The position numbers were made by a program, and so were the translations under genes. The notes under the pieces were generated by a model. It saw only the letters and a list, made by a program, of their open reading frames with translations. It was not told the DNA's origin and did not search any database. From NCBI RefSeq assembly GCF_025426255.1, contig NZ_CP104861.1:5069001-5133000 (forward strand): a stretch of DNA of 64,000 nt. The letters are read 5' to 3'. Shown one piece after another: positions 7,798 through 16,711 of this stretch. Position 1 is the first letter of the stretch. Each line of letters begins with the position of its first letter. This DNA is from Pseudomonas fragi. GTDB taxonomy: Bacteria > Pseudomonadota > Gammaproteobacteria > Pseudomonadales > Pseudomonadaceae.

Positions 7798-10236
7798 ATG
7801 CCCCCGCTCCCCCTCAATGCCACAACCAAAATAACGCGCGCTGTTCGCCTGGCGGTCTTTGGCGCGTCCCTCGCCAGCCTGTCCGGTCTGGCACTGATAC
7901 CCACTCAAGTATCGGCGCAAAGCCAGACCGCTTACCGGATTGCCCCAGGCCCGCTGGGTAATGCCCTTACCCAATTTGGCGTGCAGGCAGGGGTGACGAT
8001 TTCGTTCGACACTGAGCAGGCCCGTCACCTCACGACGGGTGGCCTTGAAGGCTCATTCAGCGTCGAGGAAGGGCTGGACCGCTTGCTCGCCAACAGCGGC
8101 TTGCACGCCGAGCGCCAGAGCAATGGGGGCTACGTGCTTGTCGCCAGCGGCACTGACGCAACGCTGGAACTAGGGGCCACTCAAGTCATCACAAACCAGT
8201 TGGGTACGGTCACCGAAGGCACCGGTTCCTACACGCCGGGGGCCATTGCCACGGCCACCCGTCTGGTGCTGACACCCCGCGAAACGCCGCAATCGATCAG
8301 CGTTATCACCCGTCAGCACATGGATGACTTCGCCCTCGACAATGTCGACGATGTGATGCGCCATACCCCCGGCATTACCGTATCGGCCTATGACACTGAC
8401 CGGACCAACTACTACTCCCGTGGTTTTTCGATCAATAACTTCCAGTACGACGGTATTCCCTCAGCCGTACGCAACGTCGCCTATTCGGCGGGTAACACCC
8501 TGAGCGACATGGCGATTTATGACCGTATCGAGGTGCTCAAGGGCGCCTCCGGCCTGCTCAGCGGGGCGGGTTCGCTAGGGGGCACCATTAACCTGGTGCG
8601 CAAGAAGCCCACCAGCGATTTTCACGGCCATATCACCACAGGCGCTGGCTCCTGGGACAACTACCGCACTGAAGTGGACCTCAGTGGTCCGTTGACCGAA
8701 ACCGGTAATGTGCGCGGTCGCGCGGTGGCGGCCTACCAGGACCGGCAGTCGTATATCGACCGCTACTCGAACCAGAGTTCGGTGTTCTACGGCATCCTCG
8801 AAGTCGACGTAACACCCGACACCTTGCTGACCGTGGGCGCCGACTACCAGGACAACAAACCCCAGGGTTCGACCTGGTCGGGCAGTTTTCCGCTCTACAA
8901 CTACGCAGGCGAAATCAACAACGCCAAACGCTCGTTCAGCAACGCCACCGACTGGAGCAGTTGGCAGCAATACACCCGGACCGTGTTCGCGACCCTGGAA
9001 CAGGATCTGGGCAGTGGCTGGGTGGGCAAGCTGCAACTGGACCACAAGATCAATGGTTACGACGCCCAGCTGGGTGCCATCCAATTCAACCAGCCTGCGG
9101 CTGATGGCACCGCCAAAATCAACGCACAGCGTTACAAGGGCGAAACCACCAGCGACGCGGCCGACCTTTATGTCAGCGGTCCCTACGAGTTTCTCGGCCG
9201 TGAGCACGATCTGGTGCTGGGCGGCTCGATCAGCACCGCAAACTGGAAAGGCAAAGGCTACTGGGACGTAACTTTCGCCACGCCCAACCTTGTGGATTAC
9301 TTCAACTGGAACGGCCACCTGGCCAAACCTGACTGGGGCAGCGCCTCGCAAATCAGCGATGACACTGTGCGCCAGACAGGCATGTACGCGACCACACGTC
9401 TGAATGTTACCGATGAGCTGAAAGTCTTTTTGGGGGGCCGGGTAGTCGACTACACCCTCACCGGTACGACCAATACCTATCGCGAGACGGGGCGTTTGAT
9501 TCCCTACGCGGGCATCACCTATGACCTGACCGACTACCTGACGGCGTATGCCAGCTACACCGATGTGTTCATGCCCCAGGAGTTCTACAACCTGGATCGC
9601 AACAGCAAGATGCTTGATCCGGACGAGGGTGAAAACTATGAAATCGGTCTCAAGAGCGAGTTTTTCGATGGCCGTCTGAACGCCAGTCTGGCGTACTTTG
9701 AGGTCAAGGAAAGCAACCGCCCGATTCCTGACGATGCCTGGAACAACCTGCAACCCACCCCGCCCAACTACGCCTTCAAGGGCACTGCCGCAAAAACCAA
9801 GGGCTACGAGCTGGAAGTATCCGGCGAACTGAGTCCGGGCTGGAGCCTGCAGGCCGGATACACACACAAGGTGGTACGGGATGACACCGGTAAAAAGATC
9901 TCCACCTTTGAACCCGAAGATCAGCTCAGCTTCTACACCATCTACAAACTCAAGGGCGACCTGAACAAAGTCTCCGTGGGCGGTGGCGCACGCTGGCAGA
10001 GCACTGCCTGGCAAGAGATGTACAACAGCCCCAAGGACAGGTACGAAGATTTCTCGCAGAAGCCCTACTGGGTGGTGGACCTGATGACCCGTTATCAATT
10101 CACTAAAAACCTGTCGACCACGCTCAACGTCAACAACGTCTTCGACAAGTACTACTTCACCAATATCGGGTTCTATAACTCCGCGATTTACGGCGAGCCA
10201 CGCAACTTTATGGTCACCACCCGCTGGGACTTCTGA
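7798..10236 (+). CDS. TonB-dependent siderophore receptor with signalling (STN) domain
   Basis: An 812-residue outer-membrane receptor for a ferric siderophore. The signal peptide ends near VSAQS (residue about 40). Residues about 48-100 are the secretin/TonB short N-terminal signalling domain (GPLGNALTQFGVQAGVTISF), which contacts FecR. The plug follows, with the TonB-box-type region before PRETPQSISVITRQ, and then a 22-strand barrel ending in the aromatic terminus TTRWDF. The sequence resembles FpvA/FhuE-type hydroxamate or pyoverdine receptors, but the ligand cannot be fixed. The ATG has AAGGATC eight bases upstream. It forms a cell-surface signalling unit with the two genes before it. Confidence 0.92.
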   Translation: MPPLPLNATTKITRAVRLAVFGASLASLSGLALIPTQVSAQSQTAYRIAPGPLGNALTQFGVQAGVTISFDTEQARHLTTGGLEGSFSVEEGLDRLLANSGLHAERQSNGGYVLVASGTDATLELGATQVITNQLGTVTEGTGSYTPGAIATATRLVLTPRETPQSISVITRQHMDDFALDNVDDVMRHTPGITVSAYDTDRTNYYSRGFSINNFQYDGIPSAVRNVAYSAGNTLSDMAIYDRIEVLKGASGLLSGAGSLGGTINLVRKKPTSDFHGHITTGAGSWDNYRTEVDLSGPLTETGNVRGRAVAAYQDRQSYIDRYSNQSSVFYGILEVDVTPDTLLTVGADYQDNKPQGSTWSGSFPLYNYAGEINNAKRSFSNATDWSSWQQYTRTVFATLEQDLGSGWVGKLQLDHKINGYDAQLGAIQFNQPAADGTAKINAQRYKGETTSDAADLYVSGPYEFLGREHDLVLGGSISTANWKGKGYWDVTFATPNLVDYFNWNGHLAKPDWGSASQISDDTVRQTGMYATTRLNVTDELKVFLGGRVVDYTLTGTTNTYRETGRLIPYAGITYDLTDYLTAYASYTDVFMPQEFYNLDRNSKMLDPDEGENYEIGLKSEFFDGRLNASLAYFEVKESNRPIPDDAWNNLQPTPPNYAFKGTAAKTKGYELEVSGELSPGWSLQAGYTHKVVRDDTGKKISTFEPEDQLSFYTIYKLKGDLNKVSVGGGARWQSTAWQEMYNSPKDRYEDFSQKPYWVVDLMTRYQFTKNLSTTLNVNNVFDKYYFTNIGFYNSAIYGEPRNFMVTTRWDF

Positions 10237-10240
10237 CCCT

Positions 10241-10296
10241 GTGGGAGCGAGCCTGTCCGCGAAGGTCTCCTGAGCTTCGCGAGCAGGCTCGCGCCC
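10241..10296. repeat. REP element pair
   Basis: GTGGGAGCGAGCCTG and the inverted CTTCGCGAGCAGGCTCGCG form an imperfect inverted pair of the Pseudomonas REP type, immediately after the receptor stop codon. It may also act as a transcript end stabiliser. Confidence 0.7.
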
Positions 10297-10468
10297 AAAC
10301 CGCATCGCCCCCGCAGGGTGTTTTAACCCTCCTATAGATGACCCCACATCATCTGTCCCGTGAAAATCCATCCTTTGTCAGCTCCGCGGCCGTGCCCTCT
10401 AATTGGCGATAGCAAAGTGACGTCGATCACTTATTTCAACAATAAAAGCGCTTCCCGGAGCACCTCCT

Positions 10469-11809
10469 ATGCACAGCGGTCCCACTCTATTGCTGGTGTT
10501 GTTTTGCGCCATCGCCCTGATCGTTTTCCTGATCGTCAAAGTCCGCGTTCATGCCTTCTTGGCCCTGACCGCTGCGAGCTTTGTGGTGGGAATCGGTTCG
10601 GGCATGCCACTGGTAAAAATTGCTTCGTCGTACGAAGCCGGTGTTGGCGGAACCCTCGGGTTTCTGGCAACGATCATTGGCCTGGGTGGGATTCTGGGCA
10701 AGATGCTGGAGGAGTCAGGCGGCGCGGAGCGTATCGCTCAAGCGTTGTTGAAGGCTTTGGGTAAAGAGCGTGCCTCGTGGGCCATGATGCTGGTCGGATT
10801 TATTGCTGGCATCCCGGTGTTTTTCGAGGTGGGATTCGTACTGCTGATTCCACTGATCTATGTGGTCGCTAAAGAAACCAGAATCAACCTTCTGTATCTG
10901 GGCGTGCCGTTGGCCGTGTCGCTGATGGCGGTTCATTGCATGTTGCCGCCGCACCCTGCCGCGATGGCGATCACCGGGATGCTGGGGGCCGATGTCGGCA
11001 AAGTAATTTTGTACGGTCTGATTGTCGCATTGCCGACCGCCATTATTGCCGGGCCACTGTGGGTCAAACTGGTGTGCAAGCCCGAAGCACCGGACTCTCA
11101 GGAAGCATTTTTGAACGAGCATTGTGATGACAGTAAAACCCGTGATTTGCCGGGCCTGGGCGTGACCCTGCTGACCATCGCCCTGCCGTTGCTGCTGATG
11201 GTCGCAAAAAGTTTCGCCGCTGGACTGCCCCATGACTCCACGGCATTCAGCGTGATTTCGTTTCTCGGCACGCCGCTGATCGCACTGTCGATTGCTGTGG
11301 TGTTCGCTTACTGGGCACTGGGCTTGCGCCGCGGCTTGTCCATGGCCGACTTGCTCACCCACACGCAAAAAAGCTTTCCTCCGTTGGCCAGCATCCTGCT
11401 GATCATTGGCGCCGGTGGCGCATTCAACGGCATCCTGATCGACAGCGGCGTGGGTAACGCGTTGTCCGCCTCGTTGACCCAATTGAATATGAACCCCATC
11501 GTTCTGGCATGGCTGGTGGCCGGTTTGATGCACTTCGCCGTCGGCTCGGCAACGGTCGCGATGATCAGCGCCGCAGGCATGGTATTGCCTATGCTGGGTG
11601 CGCACCCCACCGTGAGCAAAGAGATCATCTGTATTGCCATCGGCGCCGGTGCGATGGGCTGGACCCATGTCACGGACTCGGCTTTTTGGGTGGTCAAGGA
11701 ATACCTGGGCGTATCCCTGACCGACGCGTTGAAAACCTTCACCACCGCCACTGTGCTGGCGTCGACGATCGCGCTGGGGCTGACCCTGTTGCTGTCGCAC
11801 TTTGTTTGA
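10469..11809 (+). CDS. dsdX: D-serine permease, GntP family
   Basis: A 446-residue inner-membrane proton symporter of the gluconate/GntP family with about 12-13 hydrophobic segments and the family stretches FFEVGFVLLIPLIYVVAKE and HCMLPPHPAA. Sequence alone would allow gluconate transport; the D-serine assignment rests on the D-serine dehydratase gene 43 bases downstream and the DsdC-type regulator after it, as in the enterobacterial dsd locus. It should bring D-serine into the cytoplasm for deamination. Confidence 0.85.
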   Translation: MHSGPTLLLVLFCAIALIVFLIVKVRVHAFLALTAASFVVGIGSGMPLVKIASSYEAGVGGTLGFLATIIGLGGILGKMLEESGGAERIAQALLKALGKERASWAMMLVGFIAGIPVFFEVGFVLLIPLIYVVAKETRINLLYLGVPLAVSLMAVHCMLPPHPAAMAITGMLGADVGKVILYGLIVALPTAIIAGPLWVKLVCKPEAPDSQEAFLNEHCDDSKTRDLPGLGVTLLTIALPLLLMVAKSFAAGLPHDSTAFSVISFLGTPLIALSIAVVFAYWALGLRRGLSMADLLTHTQKSFPPLASILLIIGAGGAFNGILIDSGVGNALSASLTQLNMNPIVLAWLVAGLMHFAVGSATVAMISAAGMVLPMLGAHPTVSKEIICIAIGAGAMGWTHVTDSAFWVVKEYLGVSLTDALKTFTTATVLASTIALGLTLLLSHFV

Positions 11810-11852
11810 TTTAACCCGTATTTTCAGACTTATCGTTTAAAGGGACCACGTC

Positions 11853-13199
11853 ATGATTTTGGGCAGAACACTTGAAAGCTGGTATGCCAGCTACCCTCTG
11901 ATTCGCGATCTGGTCGCGCTTCAAGAGACCACTTGGTTCAATCCTGGGGTGGCGCCGGCGGCGCAGGCGCTTGGCGATACAGGCCTGACCAGTGCCGACG
12001 TGGCCAATGCCAGCGCACGCCTTGGGCGGTTTGCTGCCTACCTGCGAGTTGCCTTTCCTGAGACAGAGGGCAGTGCTGGCATTATCGAGTCGGATATCCT
12101 GCCCATGACGCATTTGCAGCCATTGCTCGGCGAGCGTTACGGGCAAAGCCTGAACGGCGCGCTGTGGCTCAAGCGCGATAGCCATCTGCCGATTTCGGGT
12201 TCGATCAAGGCCCGCGGCGGAATTTATGAAGTGCTCAAGCATGCCGAAGACCTGGCGCTGGCCGGGGGCCTGCTGACCCTCGATGACGATTACGCACTGC
12301 TGCACAGCGACAAGGCACGGGCCTTTTTCGGCCAGTACAAAATAGCCGTCGGCTCCACGGGCAACCTCGGTATGTCGATCGGCATCATGGGCGCCGCGCT
12401 GGGGTTTCAGGTGACCGTGCATATGTCGGCAGATGCGCGGCAATGGAAGAAAGACAAGCTGCGCTCCCATGGCGTAACGGTGGTCGAGTACGAAAGCGAT
12501 TACAGCGTGGCCGTGGCCCAAGGCCGCCAGCAGGCAGAGTCGGACCCGGCCTGTCATTTCGTCGACGATGAAAACTCGGTCAATCTGTTCCTCGGCTACG
12601 CAGTGGCCGGTGAGCGTTTGAAGCAGCAATTGGCAGCGGCGCAGATCAGCGTCGATGCGCAACACCCCCTGTTCGTGTACCTGCCCTGTGGCGTGGGTGG
12701 TGCGCCCGGCGGCGTGGCCTTCGGTTTGAAACTGGCCTTCGCAGACGCAGTGCACTGCATCTTCGCCGAGCCGACTCACTCACCTTGCATGATGCTGGGC
12801 GTATACACCGGGCTGCACGACGAAGTCAGCGTGCAGGATTTCGGCATTGATAACGTGACCGCCGCAGATGGCCTTGCGGTGGGCCGTGCCTCTGGTTTTG
12901 TCGGCAAGGCGATGCAGCGCATGCTCGACGGCTTTTACACCGTCAGCGACGAAGAAATGTACAGCTTGCTGGCCCTGATGGAACGCAGCGAAGGTCTGCG
13001 CCTTGAGCCCTCAGCGCTGGCGGGGGTGCCCGGTATTGCCAGGGTCCAGGCCGATCAGCAAGGCTATCTGGCCCGCGCAGGTCTGGATCCACAGGCCATG
13101 AGCAACGCCACCCATCTGGTCTGGGCTACGGGCGGCAATATGGTGCCTGCTGACGAAATGGACGCCTATCTGGCCAAGGGTCGAGAGTTGCTGGGCTGA
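11853..13199 (+). CDS. dsdA: D-serine ammonia-lyase (dehydratase)
   Basis: A 448-residue pyridoxal-phosphate enzyme converting D-serine to pyruvate and ammonia. The Schiff-base lysine is K119 in SGSIKARGG. The phosphate-binding glycine-rich stretch appears as CGVGGAPGG, and the asparagine loop as GSTGNLGMS. Length matches the family (about 440-450). An AAAGGGACC ribosome binding site precedes the ATG. It detoxifies D-serine and permits its use as carbon and nitrogen source. It is in one transcription unit with dsdX. Confidence 0.95.
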   Translation: MILGRTLESWYASYPLIRDLVALQETTWFNPGVAPAAQALGDTGLTSADVANASARLGRFAAYLRVAFPETEGSAGIIESDILPMTHLQPLLGERYGQSLNGALWLKRDSHLPISGSIKARGGIYEVLKHAEDLALAGGLLTLDDDYALLHSDKARAFFGQYKIAVGSTGNLGMSIGIMGAALGFQVTVHMSADARQWKKDKLRSHGVTVVEYESDYSVAVAQGRQQAESDPACHFVDDENSVNLFLGYAVAGERLKQQLAAAQISVDAQHPLFVYLPCGVGGAPGGVAFGLKLAFADAVHCIFAEPTHSPCMMLGVYTGLHDEVSVQDFGIDNVTAADGLAVGRASGFVGKAMQRMLDGFYTVSDEEMYSLLALMERSEGLRLEPSALAGVPGIARVQADQQGYLARAGLDPQAMSNATHLVWATGGNMVPADEMDAYLAKGRELLG

Positions 13200-13213
13200 T
13201 TCACGCACAAAGC

Positions 13214-13245
13214 GGATGTGGCAAGATGCACGCATTGCCACATCC
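13214..13245. repeat. Hairpin between dsdA and dsdC
   Basis: GGATGTGGCAA and its exact complement TTGCCACATCC enclose a 10-base loop. There is no T-run, so it is more likely a partial terminator, RNA-processing structure or regulator site than a strong rho-independent terminator. Confidence 0.5.
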
Positions 13246-13332
13246 CGCCACAAGCCGTAATGCTATGACCCCAACCGTGGGGGCGAGCAACATTACGCCT
13301 AAAGTCAGCCGTTGGCTTGAGGGACAATTTCC

Positions 13333-14283
13333 GTGCTTAATCTTCCTCCCCGTATCAGCTCCAGGCTCAACAGCAGCCAATTCGCCAACCTTCACACCTT
13401 TTTAGTCGCCGCTCGACATCTGAGCTTTGCCCGTGCTGCGCAGGAACTGTGTTTGACCGCCAGCGCCGTGAGCCACCGCATCAGTCGGCTGGAAGCTGCG
13501 TTGAGCATGAAGCTGTTCCAGCGTCTTACGCGTCAAGTCAGCCTGACTGACGAAGGCGAGCGAATCTTCGAAATCCTCCAGAGTGCGATGGGCGAGTTGT
13601 CCGAGGCACTAGAACAATCGTCACAGGCAGAGATCGCCGGTTCCATTGCGCTCTATGCCAGGCCTTCGGTAGCCCAATGCTGGTTGGTGCCCCGGCTGGC
13701 GGACTTTATTGAGCGCTACCCACTGGTTTCATTGGATCTGCGAGTGGGTAACGACAATGTCGATTTTCGCACGCGCAAAATTGACCTGGCCCTGTACTAC
13801 GCCAATGGCGAATTCCCCGGCCTGACCAGCCAGCGATTGATGCGTGAGCGAATGGCCCCGGTGTGCAGCCCCGAATATGCGCAACGCCACAGGCTTTTGG
13901 AAAACCCGCAAAACCTGAGCAACTGCACCACCCTGCACGACTCCCTGGCCTGGGATCACGCTGCCTATGATGCCGAGTGGACCTTGTGGGCCGAACAACA
14001 CAACCTGCTCGCAGCATTGCCCAAGCGCACCCTGACCTTTGACCGCTCGGACCTGAGCGTAACGGCCGCTATGAGCCACGCAGGGATCGCCATCGGGCGC
14101 CAGCAATTGGTGCAAAAACGGATTGATCGCGGCGAGCTGGTACTGCCTTTTGGTGGTTTCAGCCAATGCGGACACTACGACTATTATCTGGTCCACCCCC
14201 CGCTCAGCGTTGTGCCCAAGCGCTTGCAGGTGTTTATGAACTGGTTGCGCGAGTGCGCGCAGGAGGATGAGGCGTTTTCCTAA
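13333..14283 (+). CDS. dsdC: LysR-family activator of the D-serine genes, DsdC-like
   Basis: A 316-residue LysR-type regulator with an N-terminal winged helix (residues about 20-78, FARAAQELCLTASAVSHRISRLE) and a periplasmic-binding-like effector domain. Runs such as RPSVAQCWLVPRLADF and TFDRSDLSVTAAMSHAGIA closely follow E. coli DsdC as I recall it. The start is a GTG with GAGGGA eight bases upstream. In E. coli dsdC is divergent from dsdXA; here it lies downstream on the same strand. D-serine is the expected inducer. Confidence 0.85.
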   Translation: MLNLPPRISSRLNSSQFANLHTFLVAARHLSFARAAQELCLTASAVSHRISRLEAALSMKLFQRLTRQVSLTDEGERIFEILQSAMGELSEALEQSSQAEIAGSIALYARPSVAQCWLVPRLADFIERYPLVSLDLRVGNDNVDFRTRKIDLALYYANGEFPGLTSQRLMRERMAPVCSPEYAQRHRLLENPQNLSNCTTLHDSLAWDHAAYDAEWTLWAEQHNLLAALPKRTLTFDRSDLSVTAAMSHAGIAIGRQQLVQKRIDRGELVLPFGGFSQCGHYDYYLVHPPLSVVPKRLQVFMNWLRECAQEDEAFS

Positions 14284-14316
14284 GGCACCGTGCTTTGGCA
14301 ATCCACGAGGCCACGA

Positions 14317-14622
14317 TTACTCGGCAAAATTCTCGATTTTTACCTGACCATCCGCAAAGGTCGCGATAATTTCCAGCTCGCCCCCCATGGCCTGAATGTA
14401 ATTGCGCAAGGTGCTGATATACATGTCTGTGCGTCGCTCCATTTTGGAGACTGCGGCCTGGTTGATATGCAGCTTTTTGGCCAATGCTTCCTGACTCAAC
14501 TCCTGTGCTTTTCGCAGTTCATGTAAAGGCAGCTCCTTCAAATGCTGGAGGTACAAAGCCTGCGCCTGAGCACGAGCCTCTGGAGCCATGCGAGCTTCAA
14601 GCTCAGCGAATTTTTTAGCCAT
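14317..14622 (-). CDS. HigA-type helix-turn-helix antitoxin
   Basis: A 101-residue XRE-family protein. The helix-turn-helix is at about residues 40-75 (LSQEALAKKLHINQAAVSKMER). The start at 14622 (MAKKFAEL) is chosen because it overlaps the toxin stop by eight bases and gives a compact protein with GAGG upstream. The toxin-first order is that of HigBA. It should neutralise the toxin and repress the pair. Confidence 0.85.
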   Translation of the reverse strand: MAKKFAELEARMAPEARAQAQALYLQHLKELPLHELRKAQELSQEALAKKLHINQAAVSKMERRTDMYISTLRNYIQAMGGELEIIATFADGQVKIENFAE

Positions 14623-14986
14623 TTTTTCGACCCTCTTCAAGCAGTGTTTCCAAATGTAGGTCGTACAGTTTTTGCGCAAACGGCACGTACTCTTCATACC
14701 AACGGTCATGACCGGTCTTATCGCCGCCAATCAACAGCAATGCGCAGCGGCGCGGGTCAAAGGCATAAAGCACCCGATAGGGGCGGCCCGCATGCTGCAC
14801 GCGCAGCTCTCGAAGGTTCCCGTGCCGCGAACCCTTGATATCGCTGCAATGGGGGAAACGCAGTCCCGGGCCAAGCAGCCCCAGCAATTTGACGCTGGCC
14901 GCCACGCTGACTTGTTCCTTTTCACCAAGGCTCTCCCACCAATTGCCAAATTCGTCGGTGTATTCAACATCCCAGTCCATACTCAA
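14615..14986 (-). CDS. RelE/HigB-type toxin (Gp49-like)
   Basis: A 123-residue toxin of the phage-derived Gp49-like HigB family, probably a ribosome-dependent mRNA interferase. Typical pieces are EYTDEFGNWWESL at the start, GSRHGNLRELRVQHAGRPYRVLYAFDP in the middle and IGGDKTGHDRWYEEYVP near the end. The start is either a TTG at 14986, six bases after GGTGG, or the ATG two codons later at 14980. It overlaps its antitoxin gene. The pair stands between the dsd cluster and the porin. Confidence 0.87.
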   Translation of the reverse strand: MSMDWDVEYTDEFGNWWESLGEKEQVSVAASVKLLGLLGPGLRFPHCSDIKGSRHGNLRELRVQHAGRPYRVLYAFDPRRCALLLIGGDKTGHDRWYEEYVPFAQKLYDLHLETLLEEGRKNG

Positions 14987-15131
14987 AATATGCCACCCAA
15001 GGAATATAACCTCAAGGGAATAATGGTAAGAGTTTCAGCTACTGGCCAACTAGCCCTCGGGACAACTCAAGTGTTAGCGATGGTTTCATCTGAATGTACT
15101 CTGTCTGCAACCGTAAATTGCGACGAAAAAA

Positions 15132-15160
15132 AAAACGCCCCGAACCAGTCGGGGCGTTTT
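15132..15160 (-). terminator. Terminator of the porin gene
   Basis: A 12-bp stem (AAAACGCCCCGA with its complement) and a five-base loop, 38 bases beyond the porin stop. On the minus strand it is followed by a run of T. Confidence 0.88.
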
Positions 15161-15197
15161 TATTCAGATGTCCAACCTGTTTAACAGGTCGGTAGCA

Positions 15198-16481
15198 TCA
15201 GAAGATGCTGATCGGGTAATCAACAAATACACGGACTTCGTTACCGCCGACGTTGTAGTCGCTGGCGTTGTTCGATACGCGCAACCATGAGCCGCGCAGA
15301 CGCACGCTCAGGTCTTTGACCGGGCCGCTTTGTACTACGTACTTGGCCTGGTTGAAGATTTCGCGCTCGGTACCACGGCCACGGTCGGAACCGTCGTCGA
15401 TGTTGGTGCCGCGAACGTAGGCGATGTTGTAGGTCAGGCCCGGAATGCCAACGGCACCGAAGTCGAAGCCATAACCCAACTGCCACGAACGTTCGTCCTT
15501 GGCGTTGAAGTCGGACCAGTAGGAGTTGGCCAGCAGAATGGTGTTGCCGCCATCGCCCACGCCGCCTGCATTGCGGTAGCCGCCGTACGGATAGCCGATT
15601 TCGCCGGTGCTGCTCTGGTAAGCCAGCGTCACAGTGTGTGCGCCAAAGCCGTAGGTGGTTGCCAGGCTCCAGATCTTGTTGTCCTGGCCGTCAACCTTCA
15701 GCACGTCACGTGCGTAGTCTTCTTTGACGTGGGTGCGGTAGCCGTTGAAGTCAAACGTCAGCGACTGTTTGTCTTGCAGCGGGATCGCGTAGGTCACGCC
15801 CACGTATTGCTTGTTCAGCTCGTCTTCCATTTCGGAGCCGTACAGGGACGCCGACAGGTTGTCGGTGAACTTGTAGCTACCGCCGAATACGTTGATGCTT
15901 TTCAGGTCGCCGCTGTCGCGCGCTTCAGCACTTTTACGCGACTCTGCGGTGAAGCGACCCACGTTGATTTCCAGACCGTTGATCTCCTTGGAGGTCAACA
16001 GAGTGCCGGTGAAGCTTTCTGGCATCAGACGCGAGTTGTCGTACATCAGTACCGGCAGCGCAGGCATTTGATCGCCGTACTTGAGCACGGTATTGGACAC
16101 GCGAAACTTCACTGCCGCGCCCGCTTTAGCGATGTCATCAGCTGCTTTGCCGCTGGCGCCTTGCTTGAAGAAGTCGATACCACCCGCGCCGCTTTTGCCA
16201 CGGCCGCCATCCAGACGCAGTGCGTAAATGCCGAAAGCATCTACACCCACGCCCACGGTGCCTTGGGTGAAGCCGGAGCTGAACGTGCCGAGGAAGCCTT
16301 GGCCCCATTCAGCTTTATCCTGCTTGCCATTCTTGTAGTCACGGCTGATGTAGGCGTTGCGCGCCAATACATTGAGGTGACTGTCTTCTACAAAACCTTT
16401 TGCATCAGCTTGATCATTAGCCATGGCCTGGGTAGCACTGAGTACGCCCAAAGCGAGCAGACCTATCCGCTTGTTCAACAT
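15198..16481 (-). CDS. OprD-family outer-membrane porin
   Basis: A 427-residue 18-strand porin for small solutes such as amino acids or organic acids. The signal peptide is MLNKRIGLLALGVLSATQAMA with cleavage before NDQ. The mature protein shows the OprD pattern GFVEDSHLNVLARNAYISRDY and the ending VRVFVDYPISIF. The start at 16481 is set by the signal peptide and a GGAAAATA stretch upstream; the frame is open 18 codons further. OprE and OprQ-like members look alike, so the substrate is not assigned. A terminator from the gene upstream (16561-16586) separates the two. Confidence 0.9.
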   Translation of the reverse strand: MLNKRIGLLALGVLSATQAMANDQADAKGFVEDSHLNVLARNAYISRDYKNGKQDKAEWGQGFLGTFSSGFTQGTVGVGVDAFGIYALRLDGGRGKSGAGGIDFFKQGASGKAADDIAKAGAAVKFRVSNTVLKYGDQMPALPVLMYDNSRLMPESFTGTLLTSKEINGLEINVGRFTAESRKSAEARDSGDLKSINVFGGSYKFTDNLSASLYGSEMEDELNKQYVGVTYAIPLQDKQSLTFDFNGYRTHVKEDYARDVLKVDGQDNKIWSLATTYGFGAHTVTLAYQSSTGEIGYPYGGYRNAGGVGDGGNTILLANSYWSDFNAKDERSWQLGYGFDFGAVGIPGLTYNIAYVRGTNIDDGSDRGRGTEREIFNQAKYVVQSGPVKDLSVRLRGSWLRVSNNASDYNVGGNEVRVFVDYPISIF

Positions 16482-16560
16482 ATTATTTTCCTTATTTCTG
16501 AATAGAGGCGCGCTGTGGATTTCAAGCTGAAACATTGAGTGGTGGTTGCTTCACATAAAC

Positions 16561-16586
16561 AAAAAAGACCTACAGCGCAGGTCTTT
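16561..16586 (-). terminator. Terminator after the DsbA-family gene
   Basis: An 8-bp perfect stem (AAAGACCT and complement) with a seven-base loop. Read on the minus strand it ends in six T, so it terminates the gene at 16712-17407. Confidence 0.75.
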
Positions 16587-16711
16587 ACAAAGTTGGTGCA
16601 TGGCTTATTGCCACAGGCGTTGGCGGGAATCCTAGCCGCCGTGAAGGTGACGTGTCAATTTCGTGAAAAATTTGTTAATTGGGCTGTTTGTGAATCAAGT
16701 GTCAAAAAATG

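Noticed and set aside
8575..10371. Long open frame antisense to the TonB receptor
   Set aside because: It lies wholly opposite a clear receptor gene, has no ribosome site and reads as low-complexity valine/glycine-rich mirror of GC-rich coding. It is a codon-bias shadow.
15330..16505. Long open frame antisense to the OprD porin
   Set aside because: It is the opposite strand of a gene with signal peptide and terminator, with repetitive V/A composition. Not a gene.
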